Assembly: GCA_037179385.1 (NCBI GenBank)
Contig: CM074179.1
Coordinates: 34,993,905-35,057,904 of the forward strand
Source of the DNA: Holothuria scabra
Lineage: Eukaryota > Echinodermata > Holothuroidea > Aspidochirotida > Holothuriidae
Direction: 5' to 3'
DNA: 64,000 nucleotides
Shown piece by piece: positions 11,088-23,880 of this stretch. Below the pieces are notes generated by a model that saw only the letters and a program-made list of their open reading frames with translations, was not told the origin of the DNA and did no database searches. Within the stretch, counting starts at the first letter, position 1, and every line of letters begins with the position of its first letter. A program made the position numbers and the translations under genes.

Positions 11088-12144
11088 GGCAATCCGCGGA
11101 GTTGCTGATCTCATCGCTAGTAAGTGCGGGACTTAATTCTATCAAGCTACTTTGGGGATTTTAGCTACAAAAACCTCATGCCAAATTTGATGTGCTAAAA
11201 ACGCGTTCCAGAAGTGAAATAATGACGTCAGCGTGTTTTAATTTGGCTAACAGGATGTTACTGATCATACGCAGTAGGTGTGTTACCGATACGCGGGCAC
11301 GACAGATCCTTAGCAACAGTTGTTCCACAATGTACTCCTGGATGAAAAAATAGAGAAACGCGCAACGCAGTGACGTCGGTACATGACCTCTGTGAGGAGC
11401 TTGCACCAAAGGTCAAAAGGTCAAATTCAGCGGACGCACCATTTGTTCTAAAAGACACCCCGCCACGCACCACATTTCTTTACTTAGCTTACATGTGTGT
11501 TATTTGTCCTCCAGAAGGTGGTTGCGTTAGTTGGCTTTTACAAGCGTGTAAGCTCCCTATAGACGAATCCGATTAGAGCTTTTTTTAGTGACTGTAGGAT
11601 GCCATTTGTGGGGTCCATCGGCCTTAAATCGTCTTTAGTGAAACTGAATAATTGAAGGTACAAATTTGTGTGCAATCATCCATGGTAGAGGTGAGCAAGG
11701 AAATCGAAAGATTGAAACGTGGCGGACCCCAGCTATGGCCGACTGAAATCAGACTTTTACTTGCTGTCCAGATTCGTGTATAGTAAGGTCGAGACGAACA
11801 AAACTCATATCATTGCATGTTACACCAACAAATTCGGACAGCAGATTAACCGATCAGATACGCGCGCTTAGCCTACTACACGGGCATTATGAAGTCTACT
11901 GCGTGCGGCCACACGCGTCATTAGGGAGCTTTAGATTACACGACGTGACCAGGGTGACGCAGCGTTTTAGCCCACGGTTCATGTCCTCGAGCTGACGTCC
12001 GCGCCCTGAAAATATTGCGCTTTAGATTTCTACGACGCGGCATGAAAGTCACGTGGTGATATTCGAACTTCGTTTGAGTAGCAGACGCGCAAATCGAGCT
12101 CCCGGGAATGACGCATCCTCATAAATTACCAAGTAGCACGTTAG

Positions 12145-12382
12145 TATAGTGGTTGTTTCAAAGTTCGAACAGGTTCTAAATTCGAACACCTCATTTAAAT
12201 GCTAATTTTTTCACCGATCGATGCAAAATAATTGTCAGTTTTACCATACCACTGGAGCCACCATTATTCCTTAATGGTATTTTAATTAATTGAAGAAACA
12301 ACTGTCTTATGACTGATAAATGAATGATTTTAACAAGGTGTTCGAACTTAGAACCTGTTCGAACTTTGAATCAACCATTATA
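12145..12382. mobile_element. Small TIR element (MITE) with TA flanks
   Basis: The left end TATAGTGGTTG, then CAAAGTTCGAACAGGTTCTA and TTCGAACACCT, is matched by the reverse complement of the right end with about four mismatches over 46 bases. Both ends begin with TATA, compatible with a TA target duplication of the Tc1/mariner type. It is 238 bp long and non-coding. Confidence 0.8.
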
Positions 12383-13739
12383 CCGTAAGTAATAGGAGCC
12401 TAACCCTATTGGAACTATCCAGTGGTTCGTTTTGCACAATGATGAATCCATTTCAGGTACGTTTGTATCTAAATGTGATTAATTTTCAAGCTTTTCCCAA
12501 CTACTTCCTACATTTATGTTTATTTTTAACATTTGGAAACACTACTCCACCAAAATAACGAAAATTACCTCGTCCTGGTGTACACTGCTCCAAGTACTCC
12601 TTCATCTGACGTAGTTACTCGTGTTTAATGTAATGAGTGCATAAACTAAGTTCTAAGGTTATTTTACTGTGTTTATAACTTGACCAAACTTAACGTCTTT
12701 CTTAGGCAGTTTAGGTCGACGAGCGAAATAAGTTTTGCACGGTAGTGTGTGTACGACTCCAAAACGCTTTACTACTGGGCAGACTCCGTTGCTCAACACT
12801 TCCGTGCTACACTGTTGATTCGCGCCAAGTACTAAACCATACGGCTTGCTACGTAGGTACCTATACGTAACTGTACAAAGTCAATGTAAATGGTGACACA
12901 CTACATAGATGGAAAATTCGTCACTATCGGTGCATTTTAAGGTTGACGACAGAGAAAGTTTTGAATTAAATCTACCTCTCTTTACCTAAATTTTGGGTTA
13001 GGGATTGATAACTATGGGTATAAATACACCCGTGGGTTACTTACCATTTGAAAATGGCAAGCAGGACAGTGTTACGGTTTGTTTCATTCTGTATAACCAT
13101 TTTGAAATGGTCGGAGCGTCATTCAGCGACCCACCATGGTAACAGTATTTAGCGGAAATGTGTAAGTCAGACGAACTGATTATGTAGGCCTACGTTGGAA
13201 AGTGGAAAACCATGGAGTTCGTGAAGTAATTGCAGTGGTTATTGAACTGATATCATGGACGACGATAAATTTATGAATTTCAGCTATTAACAGTATTTTA
13301 TGTAGTGCGTTTTTAGTATAAGCACATTGCCGAAAAAACGATGCGCAAGTCAATTTGTCACTTCCGCGTACGTTAACCGATGCTTGTGAATCCATGAGGC
13401 GTTATTTTCCGTCTCATGAAACGGTAACAAATATTGACTCACAATACTTTCAAACCCCATACAATTAAAGCAGAAGATATCTATACGCAAGCAAAAGGTT
13501 TGCTACACCTTGGACCGGGCTCTGCGAAACACATTTTCTCAGTTTGGGGCATATCTTCACCACCTTTAAACAAAAGCCAACAACCAGCAGTTTTGAAGTA
13601 AAACAGTACATTTGACTTCCTGTTACGCGACTTCAAACCTGAGTTACCCTGGCAACGAAATATTTTGGCAGAACATATCACTACTGTTATATGTTTCATG
13701 TCGGTTCAATGTTTTCCCTGGAATTTCGACTCAATTTGA

Positions 13740-14630
13740 CCTTTGAACTTACACGTTCACTTCCAGAATCTCAAGCCACAGCAACCATTTATTTGGGTAT
13801 AGTTCTAGTCATCCTCATGACATGTGCGAAGTTTCATGTCACTAAGATGTTTCATTACCGAAATACAGACAAAAGTGTGATTTTAACTAAATTTGACCTT
13901 TGACCTCTGACGTTTGTCCTTCACTTCCGGAAATCTGCGAGACACAATTTCCGACCCTGGGGTATCTTCCCACCAAGTTTGAAAAGGATCGGTCTAGCCC
14001 ACTAGGAGGAGTTCGAGTTGAAAGTTTCTGCTTTTTCACTTGAGAATAGAAACTTCACTTCCATCACGTGACATCAAATGTCTGTTGCAATGGAAACGAT
14101 GCATTTTGGTAGTTCTAGATATCCTCATGACACGTGCAAAGTTTCACGTCAATGCCATGTTCCTTTACAGAAATACGGTAAAAGGCCAGAAATACAGCCA
14201 AAAATCTCCCCAAAATGGTAACTGTCGAAATATGACCTCTGTCCTTTGACTTCTGACCTTCCCTTCCGGAAATCTGGGAGACACAAGTTCTAACCCTAGA
14301 GTATCTTCCCACCAAGTTTGAAAAAGATCGGTACAGCCCACTAGGAGGAGTTAGAGTCAAAAATTTCCCCATTTCGCTTAAAAATAAACACCTTACCTTC
14401 CATCACGTGACTTTTGATACCTGTTGGTAACCATACATTTTGGTAGTTCTATATATTCTCATGACACGTGCAAAGTTTCATGTCAGTGCGTTGTTCCATT
14501 ACAGAAATGTAATAAAATATATGATTTTCATCAAATTTGACCTTTGACCTTTACATCCGGTTATCCGGTACCTAGGGTACCTTCCTACAAATTTTGAAGA
14601 AAATCCGCTGAGCCGTTTAGGAGATATTAG
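13740..14630. repeat. Three diverged tandem units (~310-335 bp)
   Basis: The landmark CTCATGACAYGTGC followed by AAGTTTCA recurs near 13816, 14123 and 14458. TGACCTTTGAC-type blocks and CTTCCCACCAAGTTTGAAAA-type blocks occur between them. The array ends near GGAGATATTAGCAAAAC and runs into a CA microsatellite. It resembles the tail of a dispersed retroelement, but I cannot name one. Confidence 0.6.
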
Positions 14631-14641
14631 CAAAACAAAAA

Positions 14642-14692
14642 ATCACACACACACACATACACACACACACACTCACCCACACACACACACGA
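14642..14692. repeat. CA microsatellite
   Basis: An imperfect (AC)n run of about 50 bases directly follows the tandem units. Confidence 0.9.
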
Positions 14693-14899
14693 ACACGTTT
14701 TGACCCCTCACACAGAATTGGAGTTTTGGTTACCTTGGGGGACCTCACCGTAGGTTAGACCCTTGGACTAGTAACTTGGGGACACCAACCATTACCATGG
14801 CAACAGTGCCAATATCAGCTGGCATTCCCATTTAAAGCTCAATGGGCAAAGTGATTACAATATCTCATCATCCTCACGGAGCGATGAGATAATAAAAGT

Positions 14900-15010
14900 A
14901 AAAGCAATAATTATATTACTAATAACGGCAGTAAATTTTATCACCGCCGTCATTTTTCTCGTCACTCGCGCTTAACGGCTGGTTGTAGTGATGTCTCAAA
15001 GCGCCGTAGC
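14900..15010 (-). pseudogene. FREP pseudogene B, last exon, N-terminal half
   Basis: The reverse complement starts with CAACAAGCTACGGCGC, a damaged version of the copy C acceptor and exon start (CAACAG|GCTACGACGC). It goes on through RHHYNQP-like codons, AATGACGGCGGTGA and a degenerate TAT tract, where the inserted segment begins. The acceptor change removes one base, so the frame is broken. Confidence 0.8.
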
Positions 15011-15059
15011 TTGTTGAAAGTTGAGAGTCAATAGATCAATATATATGTGGAGTCTAATT

Positions 15060-15395
15060 GATACACTCTTAAGTCACTCTTTGATACAGTGAAAAGTGTG
15101 AATTCACGCCATTAGAGTAATACTTCACTCAACGAAGATCGAAATTCACTCCAAAAAGAGCGAAATTCCCTTAAAACGAGTGAAGTTTCACACTTGATAG
15201 AGTGCCTACAGTGACCACTCTTAAACAAAGAGTGATCATTGCAGGCACTCGTGGAAGAGTGAATTTTCGCTTTCCTGTAGTGAATTTCACTCTTTTCCGA
15301 GTAAGTTTCACTCCTCTTGGAGTGAATTATCACTCTAATAGAATAAATTTACACTTTTCACTCTACCAAAGAGTGACTTAGTTCACTCTTTTACA
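15060..15395. mobile_element. Foldback MITE built of CACTCTT/AAGAGTG motifs
   Basis: This ~335-bp segment is an imperfect palindrome along its whole length. The outer ends pair as AAGTCACTCTTTG, then GTGAAAAGTGT, with their reverse complement. The centre pairs as GAGTGCCTACAGTGACCACT against GAGTGCCTGCAATGATCACT. CACTCTT or AAGAGTG occurs many times in both orientations. It interrupts the intron next to pseudogene B, and copy C lacks it at the equivalent place. Confidence 0.75.
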
Positions 15396-15399
15396 TTTA

Positions 15400-17020
<1,621 letters not shown>

Positions 17021-17368
17021 CACGAAAAATGAAAAGATGGATAGCAATTGGATCTTGTTCATAGGGTGACTAGCTTCTGAAAGGCAAAAATAAAGCTACC
17101 AATACTTGCCGTTGTTACTGTAAAAGTAAAACCAAAGATTTGCTTGCCACATCTACCTTATCCGCATCAGAGAGATAGCAACCCCGACTAGGAGTCATTT
17201 CCAGTGCCTAGATGCTTCAAAATGATCCAATCTGTATCGAATGTAGGATCCAGTGTTTACAGCCTAATGTCTTTATCTTCCAAAGTTTTGTTGTAAACAG
17301 CCTACAGTTTTTCGCATTGACTATAACAGTTGTACCTGGAAATATATTTACACTAGATGGAAATGATA

Positions 17369-17509
17369 CTAAACCTGTGCTTGTGCTTCCGGTTTCAGCG
17401 CTATCACCGAGTCGAGGTCCTCCTGAACAAACAGCTTCATGGGTTCAATGGATGCTACGACCATCAGTATGAAACAAACTATGCTAATCTTGAACTTAGT
17501 ATTCATCAT
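17369..17509 (-). CDS. Short ORF with signal peptide, or first exon
   Basis: The reverse complement starts ATGATG and encodes 46 residues. There is a basic start (MMNTKFK), a hydrophobic core (ISIVCFILMVVAS) and an acidic remainder (EPMKLFVQEDLDSV, then ALKPEAQAQV) before TAG. That is a classical signal peptide followed by a short pro-like segment. CAG|GTTTAG at the end could instead be a weak splice donor, making it the first exon of a secreted protein gene. TTATAT lies about 50 bases upstream of the ATG. Its position upstream of pseudogene B makes a former FREP first exon possible. I do not recognise a family. Confidence 0.4.
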   Translation of the reverse strand: MMNTKFKISIVCFILMVVASIEPMKLFVQEDLDSVIALKPEAQAQV

Positions 17510-17519
17510 CTTGTAAACT

Positions 17520-19723
17520 TCTAATAGATCGTGCGTACTCTTTTTTACTCATCATATAAGTATTAGATGAGAATAAGAACGGGATAAATTTAAAAGAATT
17601 TCCACACTGCCTATAGGGTTAAATTCCATTAAACAGAAACCATGCGAAACAATTTTGGTTCCAATTGGTTTTGACTGTGCTTTGGGGCATTTTCCATTCA
17701 CAACCATGTATTAACATTCAAACCAGTTAGAATACCAGTTGAGATTACCTATTGCCAGTGTTGTAAGTACTCGTACTCGAATACAAGATTCCTTACTCGT
17801 ACCCGTACCAGTACCCGTACTCACGACCTGGTACCCGTACCCATGAGCTGATACCGGTACTCATACTCATGTGCTGGTATTATAACTCATGACCTGGTAT
17901 TCATACCTGTGCTACTGGTCTTGTCCTCATACAACAACTTTAACTTAAGTTTATAATGATTGACAGTACTATATGACCCATTTTTCAGGATGACCATCAG
18001 AGGGCGCATGATTTTATGACAAATGGAACTACTCACCACACCAAACCTTGAAAACTCCCATCAATACTCTTATTATCATACTTAACCAGACCGTATTGTA
18101 CACGACAACTCCTTTACGGACATGAATGCAATTTTGAAGCTCAGTTCCATGGACAACATATAATTACTGTTCCTTTACAATTTCCCCCATGCTAACCCCT
18201 ATTTCATTTACCATAATGCTATCATCCACTTGTCTGGAAGTAGTGTACATGAGATTGTTTTCACTTTTAGGGGAGGGGGAGTGAGTGTTGTTTATTGGAA
18301 ATCTGCTGGAGGTGAAACTTTTTCAGATCAGAATTTTAGATTTGGGGCAATTTAAGCTTCTTAAGGCAGGAATTTTTTAGTCATTCTAAGGGGCCAAAAA
18401 AGTTAAGGAAACACAAGAAATTAATTGATTTCTCCAGCAATGTGCTGTTCAAGCACACACGAGTACACACATGAGGGTTAAATTTAAGCTTACGTTACAT
18501 GCTGTAGGTTCTGATTGACAACAGTTTCCAAACAGTTGACAATTTGTTAGTTTCGCATGGTTGGAGATGCACCCACTTAGGCTTTCCCAAATCTTAGTCC
18601 CGAATAGTCCCTGTCTGAGTCAAGTCCAGCACAGAAGACCTCAAGTCCTAACTTTGTCCGACTCTGCCAGAATTTTAGTCTGAGCGTGGCCGACAGTAAG
18701 ACCTCAGGGGCATTTCCTTTGGTGGGGCCTGTGCATGGTACAAGAGGGCAGAGGAGTGATGCACACTCACCTCTAGCTGAGACTCATATTTACAGTACTT
18801 GCAACACAGAGTCAGAAAATGTATGACATGCAGTGCCCATCGGTTATTGTGCCAGGATTGCATGAGGGGGAAATATGTGAAACAGGGCAGAGAAAAAATC
18901 TGACACATGCACCCGTACGGTACTCATTGATGATGGGGAAGTGGTTGAGTTGTGTTATAAGGACAACAAATGCCACATCAACACTTCATGGCCTCTGGAG
19001 GTAATTTTGTTGACTTCTGGATGTATGAACAACTCCCAACCCCTAGGTTCTTCAGGATGAATATTATCATTCATCTTCATCGCTTATAAAGCTTTGTGAT
19101 GTTGACATTATGAAGCAGAGTCTGTATTCACCTAGTTGAAATTCTCTGCCCTCTTTTACACATAGTGCAAAAAACTGCAAGTTGTAAAATTCAAGCGACC
19201 TTGGCTATGGATATACAGTACATTACTGATCAGAAAAAATTCATCAGAAAACGGGATGAACACAAAAGAAAATATTAACTACTCTGGAGTCCATAGTTAC
19301 TTTTTGATTGGAATGGGTGGTTTTTAGAAGATTCACTGACATTGTACAAGAGTCAGTTGCCGCTCTACGGGGGGTGGGGGGTCATGAGGGGAAATTGGCC
19401 CCCTCAGATTTTTCCTTGCCCCCAGTTGCCCCCCCCCTCCAAAAAAAGTTGCTGGAATGGACGTGTATGTGGAATGTGTGTGTGTGTTGGGAGTGGGGTG
19501 GGAGTGTGGTGGCGCCTGGGTGAACGTGCAATTGAAACTGACGAAACGTTTGACTACATGCCCTTTCAGTAGGCCTTCATCCTTCCGGGTTAGGTCAAGA
19601 GTTCCCAATCTACATGTGGTACCCATATCACTAATGATAGAAAGTTGCCCTGTCCTGGTAGTACGCACACTGGTACATAACTTGCTTCATTTATTTTTCT
19701 ATTGTTTTTTATTCTCCCTCATA
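17520..19723. other. Intergenic sequence with simple repeats
   Basis: No gene seen. At about 17765-17930 there is a degenerate minisatellite of GTACCCGTACTC and CATGACCTGGTA-type units. Near 19375-19445 lie pyrimidine and C-rich runs common in the dispersed repeats of this window. Confidence 0.5.
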
Positions 19724-20432
19724 TAGACCGGGCGGAGAAGGGGGGGGGGGGGGATATCGTCACCCGAAAGCGAAGTTTTGAGACGAAGTGGATTTGGTAA
19801 ATTTTGGGTCGCTGATTCCGAAAATCGAGGGTGTACTGGCCATATCCGGGCTTTTCTGCGCCATTTTGACGTTTTTAGTTTAAAGGGCTCCCTCTATTTA
19901 TCAAAAATCTCGTTTTCTCCATATATTTACGGTCCAATCATTAACTGATGTGAGATTTGGTTCTAAAATATTGTAAATATAATTTCAACTGATAAATACG
20001 GGGAAATATTAGTATTCACATTAACATGCTAATAAGATAAGGTTCAAGGTCAAGATATAATGTTAGCAGAGAAATAGGCCGAGGGTTTGAGTCATGGACA
20101 ATTACATCAAAATAGACCTGCTTTACACCCTACAAACACCATGAACCCTCATTTTAGAGTATGCGGCAAGGCTGTCACTATCTGACGACCCCCTCCTTCC
20201 TCATTTGGGAACAATGGACCCCTTTTGAAGACTTACATTGTATAACTGTAATGCCGACAAGTAGAACTGGGTTGGTCATCGCACGATCGTGGTTTGTAAG
20301 TTGACTTCTTTTTCCAGTTATTAAGTATATACAATATATTTTCCCTTTTAGTTATGGGGAGCAAATATCGTACCAGTGCTGTCCAATCAAGGCTTGACAT
20401 AAATTGCATGAGATCATTCGGAGAGAACATTT
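19724..20432. repeat. Foldback element left outer arm
   Basis: It pairs with 25690-26352 and, beyond AGTTATGGGG, with about 25070-25125, where CAATCAAGGCTTG is preserved in inverted form. It ends at the LINE insertion, with the target duplicate ACATTT at 20427-20432. Confidence 0.8.
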
Positions 20433-20726
20433 CATTTCTCTTCATTCATTTCATATATTTTTTTCACCACTCAAGAATGTACAATAACATAGTTCAACAA
20501 AATTACAGAAGATAAAATGAGAGTGGAAGGAAGTGCAACTAAAAGCCGAAGGCTTGTCGAGAGTGCACTCCCTAAAAGGAAAACAAGGAAAAGGGAAAGA
20601 AAACTTAACTATCCAATAACAAACTAAAATTACATAAACCATCCCATGAGCAGACAATCCCCACCCACAACAGCATATGCCGAAACCCCACCCTGCCCGA
20701 GGGGAAGAACAAAGGGGAATAAAGCA
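20433..20726 (-). other. LINE 3' untranslated region and tail
   Basis: About 290 non-coding bases follow the stop codon and end with GAGTGGTGAAAAAAATATA and ATGAATGAA, the short tail repeat typical of CR1/L2-like elements. Confidence 0.7.
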
Positions 20727-21326
20727 TCAATAATCATTGTTAATATACCTAGTATAATTACTACGGAATGAAGTGAGGGTTGGTTTGCCTTTCAAATAAT
20801 TAGGAATGGTATTCCAGAGTCTGACCGCACGATACCTTAAAGAGTTTTTGCTATAAGATGAGGATGTAGTGGGAATATGTAAATTACCCGACTGGCGTGT
20901 GTTGTGGCCATGTACAAGAAAATTGTGAGTATAAAAATTGGAAAATAATTTAGGAAGCAAATTATGAGTTAATTTGTATACGAACGTGACAGTATTAAAA
21001 TTTATAACGTCGTGTAACTTTACGAGGTTTGTGGTTTTGAACAAATTACTGGTGTGATCACGAGGCTTTGAGAAGGTAATGTGGCGAACAGCTCTTTTCT
21101 GAAGAATGACCAACCTTTTAATTTGGGAGGAGGTAGCACTAACCCAAATAGTACAACAATATGTGAGATGCGGATAAATTAGAGAAAGATAGATCGTACG
21201 TAGGACATTCTGAGGAAGAATATGTTTGAGTCGACCAAGAATGCCGACACCCTTAGTTGCCTTAGAAGACAGGTGGGAAATATGGTGCTCCCATATAAGG
21301 AGTGGGTCAAAAAAAAAAAAACACAC
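20727..21326 (-). pseudogene. LINE reverse transcriptase C-terminal segment
   Basis: The 199-residue frame starts after an A-run and reads LGRLKHILPQNVL, SLIYPHLTYCCTIW, IQKRAVRHI-like and AVRLWNTIPNYLK. These are the thumb and C-terminal blocks typical of Jockey/CR1 elements. It ends TRYINNDY. Confidence 0.88.
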
Positions 21327-21480
21327 CGAGAAATTTTATTTTACTGGCAATTTCAAGTGGTTGGTTATTAACGTGTACATTGAAATTGAAGTTATTCCTC
21401 TTGAGATTGAAAACCATGTATTTCGTCTTACTGACATTAAGGGAGAGTTTATTAGAGGCAAACCAGTCTGAATACAAACA

Positions 21481-22504
21481 TTATTCATTGCAGAAAGTTT
21501 CTTCTAGCTTATGTGGGTCATTGGAGGTAAAAAATATATTTGTATCATCAGCAAATAGTACCATTGACGAGTTCGAAGAAATCTGGCTTATATCATTTAC
21601 GTAAATTATAAACAAAAGAGGTCCAAGGATGGAGCCTTGAGGGACTCCACAAGTTATCATGTTCATATCAGATGCAATATTTCTAAAAAAAAAAGTAATC
21701 TGCGATCTGTTTGTTAAGTAACTTTTAATCCAGATTTAATCGAGCTGTGCCACGGAAGCCATATGATTGTAATTTTTCTACCAATATATCATGATTAATG
21801 GTGTCAAATGATTTTGATAAATCGAGGAAGACTGCCAAAGATATTAGATTATTGTCGTGTGCCCTGTCTAGTTTGTTCATTACGTCAATGAGCGCAGGTT
21901 CAGTTGAGCGTCCAGGGCGGAAACCATATTGGTTATCAGAGAGAATGTTATGTTTACTAAGAAATGCCTGGATTTTATTGAACATTATCCTTTCAAAGAT
22001 CATTGAAAAGCAAGAAAGAATTAAAATCGGACGATAGTTGGCAAAGGTGTGCAAATTACCACTTTTAAAAATAGAAATAACTTTAGCAACTTTGAGTTTA
22101 TCAGGAAAGATACCGTGGGAGAGAGATAAATTGCATATGTAGGTTAGGGGTTCATAAATAAGACAAATTACTTTTCGAACTATAGAAGGTCGGAAACCAT
22201 CGTGGCCAGCGGCTTTGTTAGGCTTGAAGCACTCAAGTGCAGTCTTTACTAAATCACTCTCACTGACTGGTGTTATGAAAAAAGGTGCTAGCATTTTTAT
22301 TACTTTGGAAAGTTTTCGAGTGGCACTAGTCGATATTTCATCTGCTAGGTTCGGTCCAAGGTTCACAAAAAAATTATTGAAGGCATCCGCAATATCCTTT
22401 GGTTCGTTTCTTAAGGTGTCACCATCAGAAAATGTATCGGAGAAGTCAGACTGGTTGAAGTGAATTAATGTTTTTCCACGTTTGTTTAGGATCATGCTTA
22501 GCAT
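21481..22504 (-). pseudogene. LINE reverse transcriptase domain
   Basis: The 21725-22504 part has FKPNKAAGHDG, a YRPI block, FRPGRST and FLDLSKSFDTINHD with the first catalytic aspartates. The 21481-21666 part has GVPQGSILGPLLF and VLFADDT, the catalytic FADD box. A frameshift lies between them. All main polymerase motifs are present. Confidence 0.92.
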
Positions 22505-22838
22505 TACTAAAAAATTTCTCGAAATGTTGCCTTTTTACGAGACGAAAAATCTGATTAAGTTTATTTCGATAGGTATTATAGGTAAGTTTATTATCTTGCG
22601 TAGGTGACCTAAGGTATTTTCTGAAGAGCTTGTTTTTATGCTTGACAGAGACAAGCAGTCCAGATGTTATCCAGGTTTGTTTTTTCTTACTTTTATGTTT
22701 GAAGTCTATGCCCGGAAAGCTATCCATGTAATGTTTACTGAATGTACCATAAAATGCGTTAAAAGCAGAATTCGTGTCATTTTCTACATACACATTGTTC
22801 CAGGTTGTATTTGCAATCTTTGAGGTGAACCAGTTCAA
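22446..22838 (-). pseudogene. LINE linker between endonuclease and reverse transcriptase
   Basis: This open frame (WFTSKIANTTWNNVYV, then KQTWITSGLLVSVKHKNKLF) is the connecting segment usually found between the endonuclease and polymerase. It overlaps both neighbours in other frames, so frameshifts separate them. Confidence 0.7.
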
Positions 22839-23571
22839 GTTTTTTTTGTGAATAATTGCGGAAGTGTGTTACTTTGTTACTCTTAGGATTTTGCGTAGGT
22901 TGTATTGAAGAATGGATGAAAATCGGAAAGTGGTCACTAATGTCTGTTACTAAGATTCCAGAATTTACCAAATCAAAGCCACTTAAGCTATCAATATTGG
23001 TACAGAAATTGTCAATTACAGATTGACTAGAAGAAGTTACCCTAGTTGGTTGGTTTATAATTGAGTTAAAATCACAAGAACGAAGATTATCTAAGAAAGA
23101 GGTGTCATTGGTCTGGCTAATGTCAAGATTAAAGTCCCCTATAACAAAACACGGCCTCCCCTTACAAGATTCATTGCTTAGGATTTCATACAATATGTCA
23201 TTAAAATTAGTAACATTTCCTTGAGGTGGACGATAGATAACTCCCACTACTATTATCCTATTTGTGCATGGGACATTTATATCTATAAATAATTATTCGA
23301 TATCATTGCTAATTTGAGAAATACCATTTCTTTATACATATTCAAGATCATTTTTGATAAGTGCACATACCCCACCTCCCCGTTTTCCTTTACGGTGACT
23401 CTCAACTAAAGAATAACCGTCCATTTGAGTAAGTGAAGAAAAATTGTCCGTGAGCCATGTTTCAGTAAATCCAGGGACACTGAAATTATTGTTTAAGAGA
23501 GTCAGGTAATCACAAACGCTGTCAAAATTTTTACTTAGACTTCGAACATTTAAGTGAAAAAATTTGAAATT
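22777..23571 (-). pseudogene. LINE endonuclease domain (truncated)
   Basis: The upstream part (23250-23571) reads NIRSLSKNFDSV, ETWLTDNFSS and GKRGGGVCALI. The open part (22777-23247) has GVIYRPPQGN, GDFNLDI, PTRVTSS, TDISDHFPIF. These are the conserved blocks of apurinic-like endonucleases that nick target DNA for LINE insertion. The N-terminal catalytic start is missing, and the two parts are separated by a frame break. Confidence 0.85.
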
Positions 23572-23577
23572 ACATTT

Positions 23578-23880
23578 AAAGTAACTTCATTTGCCGAGTC
23601 TTAATCGGCACGTTTCGAAGGATCGCTCCCTGCTCAATGGCATAGGGAGTAATATGTGCATTCACATGGATGTGTACGAAGGCGTGATTGAGGGAAGTGC
23701 TCAACTGCCTGTGGGCTCAGCTTAGGCTCAGAAGCGATTTTTTTTAGTGCGCGACTATTCATTTAAGTGGGAGCAGGGGTGGTGTTACCTGGAGCCGGAA
23801 GTTCGGATTTACTTGGGAAATCTCGATCCCTTGTGGGACAATGATTACTCCTTCGGATAGCATTGTAGCGGGAAATGTAC
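23578..23880. repeat. Foldback element left inner arm
   Basis: It resumes the left arm after the LINE and pairs with 24745-25062. Landmarks are GGGAGTAATATGTGCAT, GTACGAAGGCGTG and GAAGTTCGGATTTACTTGGG. Confidence 0.8.

Larger units (their letters stand above)
11088..14899. mobile_element. ~3.8-kb insertion splitting pseudogene B exon
   Basis: The two halves of the B last exon abut this segment at both ends, each inside the TAT microsatellite, so the segment arrived by insertion or rearrangement there. It contains a small TIR element (12145-12382), diverged tandem units (13740-14630), a CA run (14642-14692) and a CpG-richer stretch (about 11850-12110). Near its right end, ATCTCATC and GATGAGAT form a hairpin (14863-14892), and ATCTCATCGCT also occurs near the left end (about 11108-11118). 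No transposase-like frame is visible, so the type is unknown and several insertions may be nested. Confidence 0.5.
20433..23571 (-). mobile_element. 5'-truncated non-LTR retrotransposon (Jockey/CR1-type LINE)
   Basis: The minus strand encodes, in order, an AP-like endonuclease, a reverse transcriptase and a C-terminal segment, followed by a 3' untranslated region ending in ATGAATGAA-type repeats. The element is cut at its 5' end within the endonuclease. The hexamer ACATTT flanks it on both sides (20427-20432 and 23572-23577) as a target duplication. The reading frame changes at least four times, so it is inactive, but the domains are easily read and it is not ancient. The Jockey/CR1 assignment rests on motif style and the short tail repeat. 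Confidence 0.88.

Noticed and set aside
21226..22463. Plus-strand frames across the LINE
   Set aside because: They are antisense to the reverse transcriptase, whose motifs are unmistakable on the minus strand.
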